Shown one piece after another: positions 45,799 to 56,200 of a DNA stretch of 64,000 nt (position 1 is the stretch's first letter; each line of letters opens with the position of its first letter). Source of the DNA: Proteiniclasticum ruminis (GTDB lineage: Bacteria; Bacillota; Clostridia; Clostridiales; Clostridiaceae); contig NZ_FOVK01000001.1 in assembly GCF_900115135.1 (NCBI RefSeq), positions 248,001-312,000 on the forward strand, given 5' to 3'. A model generated the notes under the pieces. The model made no database searches, was not told where the DNA came from, and saw only the letters and a program-made list of their open reading frames with translations. The translations under genes were made by a program, and so were the position numbers.

Positions 45799-45824
45799 AA
45801 GGATCTCCAATTATGGGGATCCTT
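45799..45824 (+). terminator. Hairpin after SPFH gene
   Basis: A 10-bp stem (AAGGATCTCC with GGGGATCCTT, one G-U pair) is followed by a modest T-rich tail (CTTCGTTTCGTT). It is a moderate terminator candidate. Confidence 0.55.
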
Positions 45825-45880
45825 CTTCGTTTCGTTAAAGAACTCTGTTATAATTTAGAAAGACGTAAGGAGGCGATTGT

Positions 45881-46606
45881 TTGAAAAAAGCGGTGATTAC
45901 CGGAGCAACAGGGGGAATTGGAGAAGCGATTGCACGAAAATTCGCATCCCTTGGCTATGAACTTATCCTTATTTTTTCGAGAAATCTCGAAAAGGCCCAT
46001 CATCTGAAGGAAGAGCTTTCATCTCATGTACCTGTCTCCATTTATAGTTTGGATTTTAGCGACACGGAAGGATATCCCTACACATTCCGGCAGATTCTAA
46101 ACCATCATGGTGCGGTTGATGTGCTCATACACAGCGCAGGCATCTCCAGCCGAACACTCTTTCACGAGATGAGGGGGCTGGAATTTGAAAGGTTATTTGA
46201 TATCAATGTAAAGCCATTATTTTATCTCACAAAAGAGATCATCCCTGAGATGATTTCAAAAGGAGAAGGGTCCATTCTGAGCATTTCTTCCATCTGGGGA
46301 TCCAGAGCAGCTTCCATGGAAGTGGCTTACTCCATGACAAAAGGTGCCGTGGAGCAGTTCACCCGAAGCCTTGCTGCAGAGCTGTCCCATATGAACATCA
46401 GAGTGAACGCCATTGCACCAGGAGGGGTTAACACAGCGCTCCTTTCCAATCTGACACCGGAGGAGATGCGCACTTTTACGGAGGATATCCCTTTCAGCAG
46501 ATTGGCTACTCCGGAGGAGATTGCAGACCTTGCAGCCTTTCTGGTACTGAAAGGCACCTACATCACGGGCCAGGTTCTGACCATTGATGGCGGATTCACC
46601 TTATAG
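45881..46606 (+). CDS. Short-chain dehydrogenase/reductase (FabG-like)
   Basis: This 241-residue Rossmann oxidoreductase has the cofactor loop T7-G-A-T-G-G-I-G14, N109 in DINVKP, and the catalytic Ser136/137, Y150 and K154 (YSMTK). It resembles 3-oxoacyl-ACP reductases, but that role is not certain because it is not in a fatty acid cluster. The start codon is TTG with AAGGAGG 6 nt upstream. An extended -10 (TGTTATAAT at 45846-45854) gives it its own promoter. It is followed by a terminator. Confidence 0.88.
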   Translation: MKKAVITGATGGIGEAIARKFASLGYELILIFSRNLEKAHHLKEELSSHVPVSIYSLDFSDTEGYPYTFRQILNHHGAVDVLIHSAGISSRTLFHEMRGLEFERLFDINVKPLFYLTKEIIPEMISKGEGSILSISSIWGSRAASMEVAYSMTKGAVEQFTRSLAAELSHMNIRVNAIAPGGVNTALLSNLTPEEMRTFTEDIPFSRLATPEEIADLAAFLVLKGTYITGQVLTIDGGFTL

Positions 46607-46623
46607 CCTTATATTTATAAACA

Positions 46624-46679
46624 AAAACACCCCTGTGAACTTGGCGCGGAATTCGCGTCCTTGTTCACAAGGGTGTTTT
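46624..46679. terminator. Bidirectional terminator between SDR and histidine kinase genes
   Basis: A 17-bp stem (AAAACACCCCTGTGAAC with its near complement, one mismatch) encloses a second CGCG/CGCG mini-stem. A- and T-runs on both ends serve convergent genes. Confidence 0.88.
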
Positions 46680-46717
46680 ACTGTAGGATTCGATGTTCTT
46701 AGTAAACCAGCCATGGG

Positions 46718-48229
46718 CTATTCGTGCGGATTTGTATCATATTCTTTATACTCACTGAAAAGAATTTCAAAAACAACACCTTCCTGATCATTAGAGAGGC
46801 TGTACTGGTACTTGTGCTTCTCCAGAATATTCTTCACAATGGAAAGGCCCAGTCCTGAACTTCCTTCTTTTCTTTGTCTCGACTGATCTTTTTTATAGAA
46901 TTGGATCCACAGATTCTGAAGTTCTGCTTCTTCAATATGTGCTGGGAAGTTCTTCACTTTAAGAGATAAGCCATGCTGTGTTTTTTCCAGAGAAATCATC
47001 ACCGTAGCTTCAGGCTTCTCTTCCGTATAGGTAATAGCATTTTTCATGATATTTCTCAAGGCAGTAGACAACTTGCTGCTGTCCCCAAAAATCATGTAAC
47101 TGACGGGCATCCTGAACTCAAAATGAATCTTGTTCCCATAGATTTCTAAAAAAGGTGAGGTGCAATTCACCACGAGTCTGTTGAGATGCACTGGTTCCAT
47201 GGATACTGTGAAGGAATCGGATTCTGTATAGTTCAGTTCTATCATATCTTTCACAAGTTTTTCCATATTTTTGGTCTCATCCAAAATAATGGAGAGATAT
47301 TCATCCTTGCTTTCAGACGCTACACCATCAATGAGACCCTCTGTATAACCTTGTATCAGTGTGATTGGCGTCTTCAGCTCATGGGAAATATCGCGGATAA
47401 AATCCTTTCTCTGATTCTCCAGTCTCTGGGTTTTCAGAATATCCTCCTCCAGAAGTTTGTTCTTTTCCTGAAGCTCCATCAGTGCTCCTTTCAGATTAAA
47501 GGAGAGGGTGGACAGACTCTGCGCCAAATCTCCAATCTCATCTTTTTGCCTGTTTTCTATGGGTACATCGAAATTCAGGTTTGCAAGCTCCTTGGATGTG
47601 TGAATCAGTTTTCTGATGGGTTTTGTTACGGTTTTAGACACAAAAAACGCGAGGATTGCCACCACAATAAAGCCACCTAAGAAAACATAAAAAAAGTAAT
47701 TTTTAATCGTTCTTGCGGACTCATTGATCGGCAGCATTGAACTGATGGAAATGGCAAAAGATTCATAATCACCAACCTGAATGGAACCAGCCGTTAAAAA
47801 ATAGCGGATACTGCCATCTTGCCGTTCATATTCTCTGCTTAAGATCTCCCGGCCCTTCAGGAGGTTCTCCCGGAGAGAGGGATCTCGAATGAGATCGTTG
47901 AAGAACCTGTTGATGATCTCAATATAATCTCCTTCAATGTTGTTGCCTCCATAGGCCATATATTGGAGCTGTCCATTCTGTCCAAAAATAAAAAGACGTG
48001 TGTTGTTCTGGGTCTCAAAATTGTTGATGGCTTCGATAAAGGTATCACTCTGGGATATTCCCTGATTTCTGAAGGCCCGAAGATTCTCTTCCAGCGCTGT
48101 TTTCTTCGTTACCGTGTAATACGACTCAAAAGAGTAAGACATAAAAAGCATCGACCCAAGAAGCAGTGTGCCCATCAGAACAATCAGAATCAACGTCAGC
48201 TTATTTGCAATAGATCTAAACATCATCAC
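46718..48229 (-). CDS. Membrane sensor histidine kinase with HAMP domain
   Basis: This 503-residue sensor has TM1 (about 10-32), an extracytoplasmic sensor region (about 33-175), TM2 (about 178-198), HAMP (about 199-250), and a HisKA domain with phospho-acceptor H283 (DISHELKTP). The HATPase domain has an N-box (NIMKNAITYT) and a G-box (GSSGLGLSIVKNI). It pairs with the response regulator encoded just upstream, with a 14-bp overlap. The signal is unknown. Confidence 0.94.
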   Translation of the reverse strand: MMMFRSIANKLTLILIVLMGTLLLGSMLFMSYSFESYYTVTKKTALEENLRAFRNQGISQSDTFIEAINNFETQNNTRLFIFGQNGQLQYMAYGGNNIEGDYIEIINRFFNDLIRDPSLRENLLKGREILSREYERQDGSIRYFLTAGSIQVGDYESFAISISSMLPINESARTIKNYFFYVFLGGFIVVAILAFFVSKTVTKPIRKLIHTSKELANLNFDVPIENRQKDEIGDLAQSLSTLSFNLKGALMELQEKNKLLEEDILKTQRLENQRKDFIRDISHELKTPITLIQGYTEGLIDGVASESKDEYLSIILDETKNMEKLVKDMIELNYTESDSFTVSMEPVHLNRLVVNCTSPFLEIYGNKIHFEFRMPVSYMIFGDSSKLSTALRNIMKNAITYTEEKPEATVMISLEKTQHGLSLKVKNFPAHIEEAELQNLWIQFYKKDQSRQRKEGSSGLGLSIVKNILEKHKYQYSLSNDQEGVVFEILFSEYKEYDTNPHE

Positions 48230-48905
48230 TCACCCGGAATCTGTATCCATATCCCCGTACCGTCTCCACATAAGCTGCAGCTGTCTGGAGCTTCTCTCTG
48301 AGCCTCTTGACACTTGTATCAATAGCCCTCAGATCCCCCTCATAATCATATCCCCAGACCTTTTCAAGAATCAACTCTCTAGATAGAACCAGGTCCTTAT
48401 TCTGAGTGAAAAGAAGAAGCAGTTCAAATTCTTTCTTGGTCAGGAATACCTCTGAAGTCTCCACATAGACTCTCTGAGCGCCCGGATGCAGGGTCAGCCG
48501 GCCAAAGACAAGTTCTTCCTGCAGCGTATCTTCTTGTTCCAAACGTTTAAAGAGATTCCCGATTTTCATGACCAGAATCTTTGACGAAAAGGGCTTTGAG
48601 ATGTAATCATCCGCACCAATCTCATAGGCTTTGACAAAATCCTCATCCATGGTTTTGGCTGTAATATAGAATACCCGGGTGCTTTTCTTTTTTCTCAGCT
48701 CTTTGAGCATATCGAATCCATTCATAAATGGCATCATCACATCCAGAAGTATCAGATCAAAGTCTTTCTCCAAAGCCATATGAAGGCCTTCCTCCCCATG
48801 AGAGGCCAGATCCACATGATATCCTTCTTTCGCTAAATAATCGCGAAGAAGATCCCGCAGCCTTTTTTCATCTTCCACAATGAGAATATGTTTATCCATC
48901 TTCAC
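48216..48905 (-). CDS. OmpR/PhoB-family response regulator
   Basis: This 229-residue regulator has a receiver domain with phospho-acceptor D55 (LILLDVMMP) and conserved K104 (ISKPF), and a C-terminal winged helix ending VETVRGYGYRF. The start codon is GTG at 48905, with AAGG 5 nt upstream; the ATG two codons later is an alternative. It is translated just before its kinase and overlaps it. The MocR-type gene lies 17 bp upstream on the same strand and could be co-transcribed. Confidence 0.94.
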   Translation of the reverse strand: MKMDKHILIVEDEKRLRDLLRDYLAKEGYHVDLASHGEEGLHMALEKDFDLILLDVMMPFMNGFDMLKELRKKKSTRVFYITAKTMDEDFVKAYEIGADDYISKPFSSKILVMKIGNLFKRLEQEDTLQEELVFGRLTLHPGAQRVYVETSEVFLTKKEFELLLLFTQNKDLVLSRELILEKVWGYDYEGDLRAIDTSVKRLREKLQTAAAYVETVRGYGYRFRVSDDV

Positions 48906-48922
48906 TTCATCCTTTCAGATTG

Positions 48923-50236
48923 CTAAATATAGATCTTGTTTTTGTCATCCTTGTCACCCTTCATGAGAAGCACTTCCTTCACAAGTTCCTTAATGGCTGT
49001 ATTCATCGCATTGGGTTCCACCCTCGTTAGACTGATTCTTAGTATCTTCCGGTCTTCCTGTTTGGTAAACCCCTGCAGATCACGGAATCTGTATCCTTTC
49101 ACCTGCAATCCCTCCAGAAGGGTTTTCAGCTTGAAGTCCTTGGGAAAATAAAGACTTGCAAAAAAGCCCGTTTCAGGAATGAAATAATCAAATGGAAATC
49201 CCTGGAGCGCATTTTTAAAAATCATGATATTTTGCTTCACCCGATCCTTCAATACAGACATATCTTTCATATAAAACTCAGACTTCAGATATTTCAGGAG
49301 AATGGCCTGATTGAAGAGGGGAGCTCCACCATTCAGATAGGTGATATTGTAGGACAGCTTTTTAGCAATCTCCATGGGTGCAATGACAGAAGCAATTCTC
49401 AAAGAAGGGCTGATGGTCTTGCTGTAGCTGCGGATATAAATGGTACGCTCTTTTCCCAAACTGAAAAATGTGTTTCCCTTTGATAATTCTGAAAGATAAT
49501 CATCTTCAATGATATAGAAATCATACTTCCGGGCAAGCTCCAGAACTTTTTTCATTTCTTTCTCTTTCAGGTCTGTTCCCAATGGATTATGATTTCTGCT
49601 GATGGTGTAGAAGAACTGGAACTCTCCTGATCTAGCCTGTTCTTCCAGCTGTATCAGATCCAGACCCTCTTTGGTTCTGGTCACGGTTTCGTGGGGTATG
49701 TTCTTGATCCTGAGATAAGAAAGGACAATGTTGTACGTTGGATCTTCCACCAGCACTTTTTTCTCTCTAAGATCAGCCCCCAGTAAGAGGTCTATGGCAC
49801 CTTGGGCACCCTCTGTTATGAGTACAGATTCCAGCGAAACCTCCGGATCATGCAGCTCCATCAGCAGATGTTCCCTCAGCAGGTTGTATCCCATGGGATA
49901 GCTGTAGTTCAGAAGGTTCTGGTTGTTCTCTTCAAGCACCTGGTCATAGATTTTCTTCATAGATGCCAGGGGAAGATTCTTATTATTGGGTACACCAGAG
50001 AAGAAATCATATTCTGTTGTACTTCTCTTTTTATTCTTATTGATATAGTACCCGCTCTTTGGCGCTGAAAAAACCAGTTGCAGGGATTCCAGCTCATTGT
50101 ATGCTTTGATCACTGTTGAGTTTGAACAGCCAAACTTTATCGCAAGACCACGGATGGAAGGAAGTTTATCCTTATAAACATCCTTGTCAATCTCAGAACG
50201 TAAATAATCCATGATTTCTGTATACTTGTAATTCAT
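48923..50236 (-). CDS. MocR-type transcriptional regulator (GntR HTH plus aminotransferase-like domain)
   Basis: This 437-residue regulator has an N-terminal GntR winged helix (about 1-68, LPSIRGLAIKFGCSNSTVIKAYNELE) fused to a fold-type I aminotransferase-like domain. The PLP-binding lysine is K273 (RSYSKTISPSLRIA), with N215 and D245/D246 as further cofactor contacts, so PLP binding is likely. MocR proteins control vitamin B6, GABA, taurine and other genes. It is divergent from a methyltransferase, and a perfect palindrome lies between the two near its own -35 region. Confidence 0.92.
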   Translation of the reverse strand: MNYKYTEIMDYLRSEIDKDVYKDKLPSIRGLAIKFGCSNSTVIKAYNELESLQLVFSAPKSGYYINKNKKRSTTEYDFFSGVPNNKNLPLASMKKIYDQVLEENNQNLLNYSYPMGYNLLREHLLMELHDPEVSLESVLITEGAQGAIDLLLGADLREKKVLVEDPTYNIVLSYLRIKNIPHETVTRTKEGLDLIQLEEQARSGEFQFFYTISRNHNPLGTDLKEKEMKKVLELARKYDFYIIEDDYLSELSKGNTFFSLGKERTIYIRSYSKTISPSLRIASVIAPMEIAKKLSYNITYLNGGAPLFNQAILLKYLKSEFYMKDMSVLKDRVKQNIMIFKNALQGFPFDYFIPETGFFASLYFPKDFKLKTLLEGLQVKGYRFRDLQGFTKQEDRKILRISLTRVEPNAMNTAIKELVKEVLLMKGDKDDKNKIYI

Positions 50237-50298
50237 AATATCCCCCTCGGTGTACCAGTTCAGTTTTAACCATTATATCATCATACCCTGGGGGAATT

Positions 50299-50328
50299 CC
50301 AGAGTGTTCAGGTATCTGAACACTCTGG
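50299..50328. promoter_or_regulatory. Perfect palindrome, candidate operator between MocR and methyltransferase genes
   Basis: The 13-bp arms (CCAGAGTGTTCAG and exact complement) flank GTAT. No T-run follows on either strand, so it is not a terminator. It starts at the expected -35 position of a minus-strand promoter whose TATAAT is at 50272-50277, and ends about 20 bp before a plausible plus-strand promoter. This is the classical place for an autoregulatory operator. Confidence 0.7.
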
Positions 50329-50420
50329 CTATAATTTTCAGGACTCTTGTTGTATACTGTATTATAGTATTGTATTGTGTCATACCGGTGACAGAGATGC
50401 GTAGTAGAGGAGCAAAACTG

Positions 50421-51152
50421 ATGAGATTTTATGAGATTCTTGAAAAACACTATGACTTTATATTCCCGTTTCAGAATTCCACCTATGACTTCATCCGTGA
50501 GGGGCTCAATCCCCAGGATAAAGTGCTGGATGTCGCCTGCGGTACAGGCACTTATACCATCGCTCTTCGAAAAGAAGGCATCCTGTCCTGTGGTCTTGAT
50601 CTGGAAGAGTCCATGATTCGGATCGCAGAAAAAAAAGCAGAAGAACAGGGAATACAGGGAGATTTCATCGTTTCAAACATGCTGGATATGGATCTTGTGC
50701 ATGAGGGTGGATTAAGACGGATTTTCATCATCGGAAATTCACTGGTGCACTTGAATTCACTGGACCAGATCAAAGGCTTCATCACTACAGCGTTCAGCCT
50801 CCTCCATGATGAAGGAGATCTGATGATCCAGATCATCAATTATGACCGGATTCTGAAAGAGAATATAGACCATCTTCCCACCATCCATGTGCCCGATATC
50901 AGCCTGACTTTTACGCGGAACTACAAGTATGATGCCGAGGCGCATCTTATTGATTTTTCATCACAACTGAATGTTCATGGTGAAACGGAAGAAGCGTCAG
51001 TCCAATTGTTTCCCCTAAAAAAAGAGGAGCTCGTCCATGTGCTGATGGAAGTGGGCTTTGAGGAAATACATCTTTATGGCAGCTTCAAGAAAGAGCCCTA
51101 TACAGAATCCTCCACACCTCTCATTGTTGTTGCAAAGAAAAAACTATCATAA
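50421..51152 (+). CDS. Class I SAM-dependent methyltransferase
   Basis: This 243-residue protein has motif I VLDVACGTGTY at about residues 39-49, and the acidic ribose-binding residue in GLDLEE. A C-terminal beta-sheet region (about 155-240) is typical of glycine/sarcosine- or UbiE-like small-molecule methyltransferases. The substrate is unknown. The ATG at 50421 was chosen because AGAGGAG lies 8 nt upstream; the frame extends to 50250 only through the regulatory region. It is divergent from the MocR gene and followed after 17 bp by the peptidase gene. Confidence 0.85.
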   Translation: MRFYEILEKHYDFIFPFQNSTYDFIREGLNPQDKVLDVACGTGTYTIALRKEGILSCGLDLEESMIRIAEKKAEEQGIQGDFIVSNMLDMDLVHEGGLRRIFIIGNSLVHLNSLDQIKGFITTAFSLLHDEGDLMIQIINYDRILKENIDHLPTIHVPDISLTFTRNYKYDAEAHLIDFSSQLNVHGETEEASVQLFPLKKEELVHVLMEVGFEEIHLYGSFKKEPYTESSTPLIVVAKKKLS

Positions 51153-51169
51153 TTGGAGATTAAAGAGAT

Positions 51170-52417
51170 ATGATCGATTACAGACAATGTACACTTGAAA
51201 ATGGACTTACTTTACTGACAGTGGTGAAACCAGGGAGTCTTTTTTCACTCAACTTAGGCATCCGTATCGGAGCACTCCATGAACCCATCCCTCAGAAAGG
51301 AATCTGCCATTTCATCGAGCATATGCTTTTTAAAGGAACGCACACTCTGGATAACCAAACCCTGAATCATAGGATTGAGCATCTTGGAGGCGATTTCAAT
51401 GCCTATACAGACTATATTTCCACAGTTTTCACAGTCTCAGCCATGACCAGCGAGCTGAAAGATGCCTTGATGCTGCTCTCTGATATGGTCCAGCATCCTG
51501 CCTTCAACGAAAGCGAGATGGAAAAAGAAAGAACCGTAATCATCTCGGAACTGAAAGCCTCCCTGGATGATGCGGAAGACAGTACGCATAAGCTCTTATA
51601 CGAGAAGGCTTACAATAAAAGCCCGCTGAAATATGATGTCATTGGAACCAAAGAGAGCATTTCCGCTTTAAAAGCGGAAGACCTTTCCTCTTTCCATCAG
51701 AAGCACTATATTCCCAATGACTCCATTCTAGTCCTAGTGTCCGATCTGCCTCATACCGAGGCTGTTTCTATGGTTGAAAATCACTTCGGCACATGGAAAA
51801 GAGGTCAGCAGCCGAAGAAAAACGTGACCTTTGAAAAGAACACACCGGGTATTCATACTTCCTACAAAGATATGGAACAGTCCGCCCTGGGGTTTCTCTA
51901 CACCTTTGAAATCAAAGAAGAAGAGAAGCTTCCCCTTAGAGTGCTGAATTATAAGCTTGGTGTCAGTGGGAATTCTATTCTTTTTAGAGAGCTTAGAGAG
52001 AATCGTGGACTTGCCTATGATGTCTATTCGGACTTGGAGCTGACAGAACCTTTGCAGAATCTCATGATTTACACTCAGATCCCTGACGAGCGTCTCGAAG
52101 AAGCTGAGGAACTGATTCTTCACATTCTGGAGGAGATCAAACGGGGTGCATACTTTAAAGAAGAGGATCTGCTGCTGATGAAGAAGGTGCTAACCACCAG
52201 CATCTTCAGCACACTTCACCATCACAGCGACCTGTCATCCTTTATGCTGGATGCTGTGCTCAGCAAAGAAGATCCACTTTCCTTCCAGAAGGATCTGGAG
52301 AAGCTGAAAGATGTGACGCTGAAGGATATCATGACCATTGCAAAGAAAATTTTTACATCGCCAACCATTTACAGGTTAAGAGGGGAGGAACATGAAGACA
52401 ATAACGAAGATTTCTGA
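51170..52417 (+). CDS. M16-family zinc peptidase
   Basis: This 415-residue peptidase of the processing-peptidase/YmxG type has the inverted zinc motif H47-F-I-E50-H51 (HFIEHMLFKGT). A downstream Glu-rich helix (KERTVIISELKASLDDAEDS) carries the third ligand. The C-terminal M16 half (about 190-400) shows FRELRENRGLAYDVYS. No signal peptide is seen, so it is cytoplasmic. Substrates of such bacterial enzymes are mostly unknown. It overlaps recX by 26 bp. Confidence 0.92.
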   Translation: MIDYRQCTLENGLTLLTVVKPGSLFSLNLGIRIGALHEPIPQKGICHFIEHMLFKGTHTLDNQTLNHRIEHLGGDFNAYTDYISTVFTVSAMTSELKDALMLLSDMVQHPAFNESEMEKERTVIISELKASLDDAEDSTHKLLYEKAYNKSPLKYDVIGTKESISALKAEDLSSFHQKHYIPNDSILVLVSDLPHTEAVSMVENHFGTWKRGQQPKKNVTFEKNTPGIHTSYKDMEQSALGFLYTFEIKEEEKLPLRVLNYKLGVSGNSILFRELRENRGLAYDVYSDLELTEPLQNLMIYTQIPDERLEEAEELILHILEEIKRGAYFKEEDLLLMKKVLTTSIFSTLHHHSDLSSFMLDAVLSKEDPLSFQKDLEKLKDVTLKDIMTIAKKIFTSPTIYRLRGEEHEDNNEDF

Positions 52418-53036
52418 AAACAAGAAAAACAGCAGCCGAGTCAGCATCTTTGCAGATGAAGAGTTTCTGCTCTCTTGTGATAAAGAACTGATTTATAAAA
52501 GAGGTCTTGTGAAGGGCATGAAGATCGATACGGATCTTCTATTAGAAATAGCGAAAGAAGATACCTTCATCCGGGCAAGAGAAACAGCCCTTAGAAGTTT
52601 GGAGCGGACCATGAAAACGGAAGAGGAGATTCAGAAGAAACTCCGGGAGAAAGAATTTGATGAAGACACCATCGCACGAGTTCTTTCCCTTTTGAAAGAA
52701 TACAATCTTCTAGATGATGCACGTTATGCAGAGCTTTACCTGAAAGAAAAGCTTCGGTCCAGGGGCCAGAAAAAAGCAAAGTTTGAACTGCTTCATAAAG
52801 GAGTGGACAAAGAAGTGCTTCATCAGGCTCTAGAATCTTTAAAAGACAGCAGTCTTGAAGAAGAGACCTGTTTCAAACTGGCCAAAAAGAAATATGATCA
52901 GCTGTGTAAAAGAGAACAGGACCCTTTCAAACTAAAATCAAAACTCTATACTTTCCTCGCGGGAAAAGGGTATGAATACGAGCTCATCAGCACCACCTTG
53001 AGAAAAATTCTTACTGACTCTGATGAGGAATACTAA
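52392..53036 (+). CDS. recX: RecX recombination regulator
   Basis: This 214-residue RecX-type protein modulates RecA filaments. Three-helix repeats are recognisable, including AERTALRSLERTMKTEEEIQKKL-type and LLDDARYAELYLKEKLRSRGQ-type segments. The start ATG at 52392 follows GGGGAGGA and lies inside the end of the peptidase gene. It is the last gene of a three-gene unit with the methyltransferase. Confidence 0.9.
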   Translation: MKTITKISENKKNSSRVSIFADEEFLLSCDKELIYKRGLVKGMKIDTDLLLEIAKEDTFIRARETALRSLERTMKTEEEIQKKLREKEFDEDTIARVLSLLKEYNLLDDARYAELYLKEKLRSRGQKKAKFELLHKGVDKEVLHQALESLKDSSLEEETCFKLAKKKYDQLCKREQDPFKLKSKLYTFLAGKGYEYELISTTLRKILTDSDEEY

Positions 53037-53039
53037 CGG

Positions 53040-53079
53040 GAGCAAAACATCTTGCAAGAGATGGTTTGTTCTTTTTTTT
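53040..53079 (+). terminator. Terminator after recX
   Basis: A 13-bp stem (GAGCAAAACATCT with AGATGGTTTGTTC, one mismatch and one G-U) is followed by CTTTTTTTT. Confidence 0.9.
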
Positions 53080-53213
53080 AACTGAAATCTCTTTTTAGAT
53101 TCACTCAGGATTGAGAAATAAATATTAACTTTTATACTCTTTCTTTATTTTTTGTCAGTGCTATAATTATTTCTATATTCAAAATACAACAAAGACGGAG
53201 CAGGTGAGTCTTC

Positions 53214-56200
53214 ATGCTGGATAAAATATATTTAGGGCTGGACGTTGGATCCACAACAGTAAAAGCTGTTGTTACAGATAAGAATCATCGGATGATCTAT
53301 CATTCGTATGAACGTCATTTTTCAGATATCAGAAGTACCGTGGTGAATGTCATGCAAAGGATCCACGATGCCTTTGGAGACAGGGAAGTCTATGTGGCTG
53401 TGACAGGTTCTGGTGGCCTGTCTGTTTCTTCCTGGCTGAAAATTGACTTCATCCAGGAAGTGATCGCATCAACAAAGGCTGTAGAAGCCATGATTCCCGA
53501 TACAGATGTTGCCATAGAGCTGGGGGGAGAGGATGCGAAAATCACCTATTTCAAAGGCGCTGTAGAACAGAGAATGAACGGCACCTGTGCAGGTGGTACC
53601 GGTGCTTTCATCGATCAGATGTCTTCTCTTCTCAAAACAGATGCCCAGGGACTGAACAAACTGGCAGAAAATGCCACTTATATTTATCCCATCGCTGCAC
53701 GATGTGGTGTGTTCGCAAAAACAGATCTTCAGCCGCTGCTCAATGAAGGAGCAAGAAAGGAAGACCTAGCTGCTTCCATCTTCCAGGCAGTAGTGAATCA
53801 GACCATCTCTGGTCTTGCCTGCGGAAGAAAAATTGAAGGAAAGATTGCCTTTCTTGGAGGGCCACTGCATTTTCTTCCAGAGCTGCGAAAACGCTTCATA
53901 GAGACTCTTCAGTTGAAGGCGGAGGACATCCTGGAGCCGGAAAATGCAGAGCTCTATGTTGCCTTAGGTGCCGCTTTAAGCTCAGAAGGAAACTATCCTC
54001 ATGAGCTCAATCTCCTGATGCAAAGAGCAGGGAAACTGAAAGATGTATTTCAAAAAGAAGTCCACAGACTTCCCGCACTGTTTAAGAGCGAGGAGGACTA
54101 CCAGACATTCCAGGAGAGACATCACAGCGCACAGGCTGCCCGAAAACCCCTTGCCTCTCATAAAGGTGCTGCTTTTCTAGGCATTGATTCAGGCTCCACC
54201 ACAAGCAAGGTGGTGCTCACAGATGAGGACCTCAATATCCTGTACTCCTATTACGGAAGCAATCAGGGTGACCCGCTGCAAGAGATTCTGAAAGTTCTGA
54301 AGGAGCTTTATCATCTTCTGCCTGACGATGTTCATATCGCCCATTCAACAGTAACAGGGTACGGCGAAGGTCTCCTGAAGGCTGGACTGGGGATTGACAC
54401 TGGCGAGATTGAGACCATAGCCCACTACGAGGCAGCAAACCACTTTCTTCCAGGAGTGGATTTCATCTTGGACATTGGTGGACAGGATATGAAGTGTCTC
54501 CGGATCAAAGATGGTGCCATCGATTCGATTCTATTGAACGAAGCCTGTTCTTCAGGATGCGGATCCTTTATCGAAAGTTTTGCAGAATCCCTGGGAAGCA
54601 GTGTGAAGAGCTTCGCGAAAGCTGCAGTGTCTTCCAGTGAACCTGTGGATCTTGGTTCCAGATGTACTGTTTTCATGAACTCCAGAGTAAAACAAGCCCA
54701 AAAAGAAGGTGCAAGCCTTTCTGATATCAGCGCTGGGCTTTCTTATTCTGTCATCAAAAATGCACTCTTTAAAGTCATTAAAGCCAGAGACCCCAAATCC
54801 ATGGGAGAGAAAATCATTGTACAGGGTGGTACCTTCTACAATGACAGCGTTCTTCGTGCTTTTGAGCTTATTTCTGAAAGGGAAGCCATTCGTCCGGATA
54901 TTGCAGGACTCATGGGTGCCTTTGGCGCAGCAAAAATATCAAGGGATCGTTATACCGGTAAAGAAACTACACTGCTATCTCTTAGCGAACTCGACTCCCT
55001 TCATCCCAAAACTGAAATGAGAAGGTGTAAACTTTGCAATAACCACTGTCCTCTAACCATCACTTTCTTTAAAGAAGGACAAGAGGAGTATATTACTGGT
55101 AACCGTTGTGAAAGACCATTGTCATCCAAAAACACACGAGAAAAACTCCCAAATCTTTATGACTATAAATACCAGAGAACCTTCCGCTACAAACCTTCTA
55201 CAAAAGTGGAGGAGAGCAGAGGTACTGTGGGAATTCCTAGGGTGCTGAATCTTTTTGAGAACTATCCATTCTGGGCTGCTTTTTTTGACAGTCTCAAGTT
55301 CCGGGTGGTGCTTTCCCCCGCTTCCTCCAAGACTCTTTATGAAAAAGGGATGAGCAGCATACCATCAGAATCAGTGTGCTATCCCGGAAAGCTGACCCAT
55401 GGACATATTGCTTCGCTGGCGGAGAAGAATGTAGATTTTATCTTCTATCCCTGTATCCCCTACGAGGAGAAAGAAGACACAGGTGCCAGCAACCACTATA
55501 ACTGTCCAGTGGTCACTTCTTACCCAGAAGTAATCAAAAACAATATGGATGTTCTTCACTTAAACAAGGTGAAATTTCTTCATCCGTTCCTGAACCTTCA
55601 GGATCAGAAGCACCTCTCGAAAAAACTATACGATGTCCTTTCAAAGCACTACCCCATCTCTCTTTCAGAAGTAAAGGAAGCTGTGCGAAAAGGGTATATT
55701 GAGGTGGAATCCTATAAGAAGGATATCCGCCAGAAAGGCGAAGAAGTGGTCCGGTATCTGGATGAAACGGGTCATAAGGGCATTGTTCTTGCAGGAAGAC
55801 CTTACCATGTGGATCCAGAAGTGCATCATGGCATTCCGAATCTGATCATAGAGCAGGGGATGGCTGTACTGACTGAAGACTCTGTAGCGCATCTGTCTCA
55901 GGTAGAACGGCCACTTCGCGTGGTGGATCAATGGACCTATCATAACAGGCTCTACCGTGCAGCTGCCTATGTAAGCAAAAAAGAGAATCTGGAGCTCGTT
56001 CAGCTCACAAGTTTCGGCTGTGGTCTTGATGCAGTAACCAGCGATCAGGTGGAAGAAATTCTCAGAAGCAAAAACAAACTGTTCACCCTCCTGAAGATTG
56101 ATGAGGGCAACAATCTTGGTGCTGCAAGAATCCGAATCCGGTCACTCAAGGCAACCATGGAAGAACGGATCCGCAATGGGATCCATTCAACCGATGCGCC

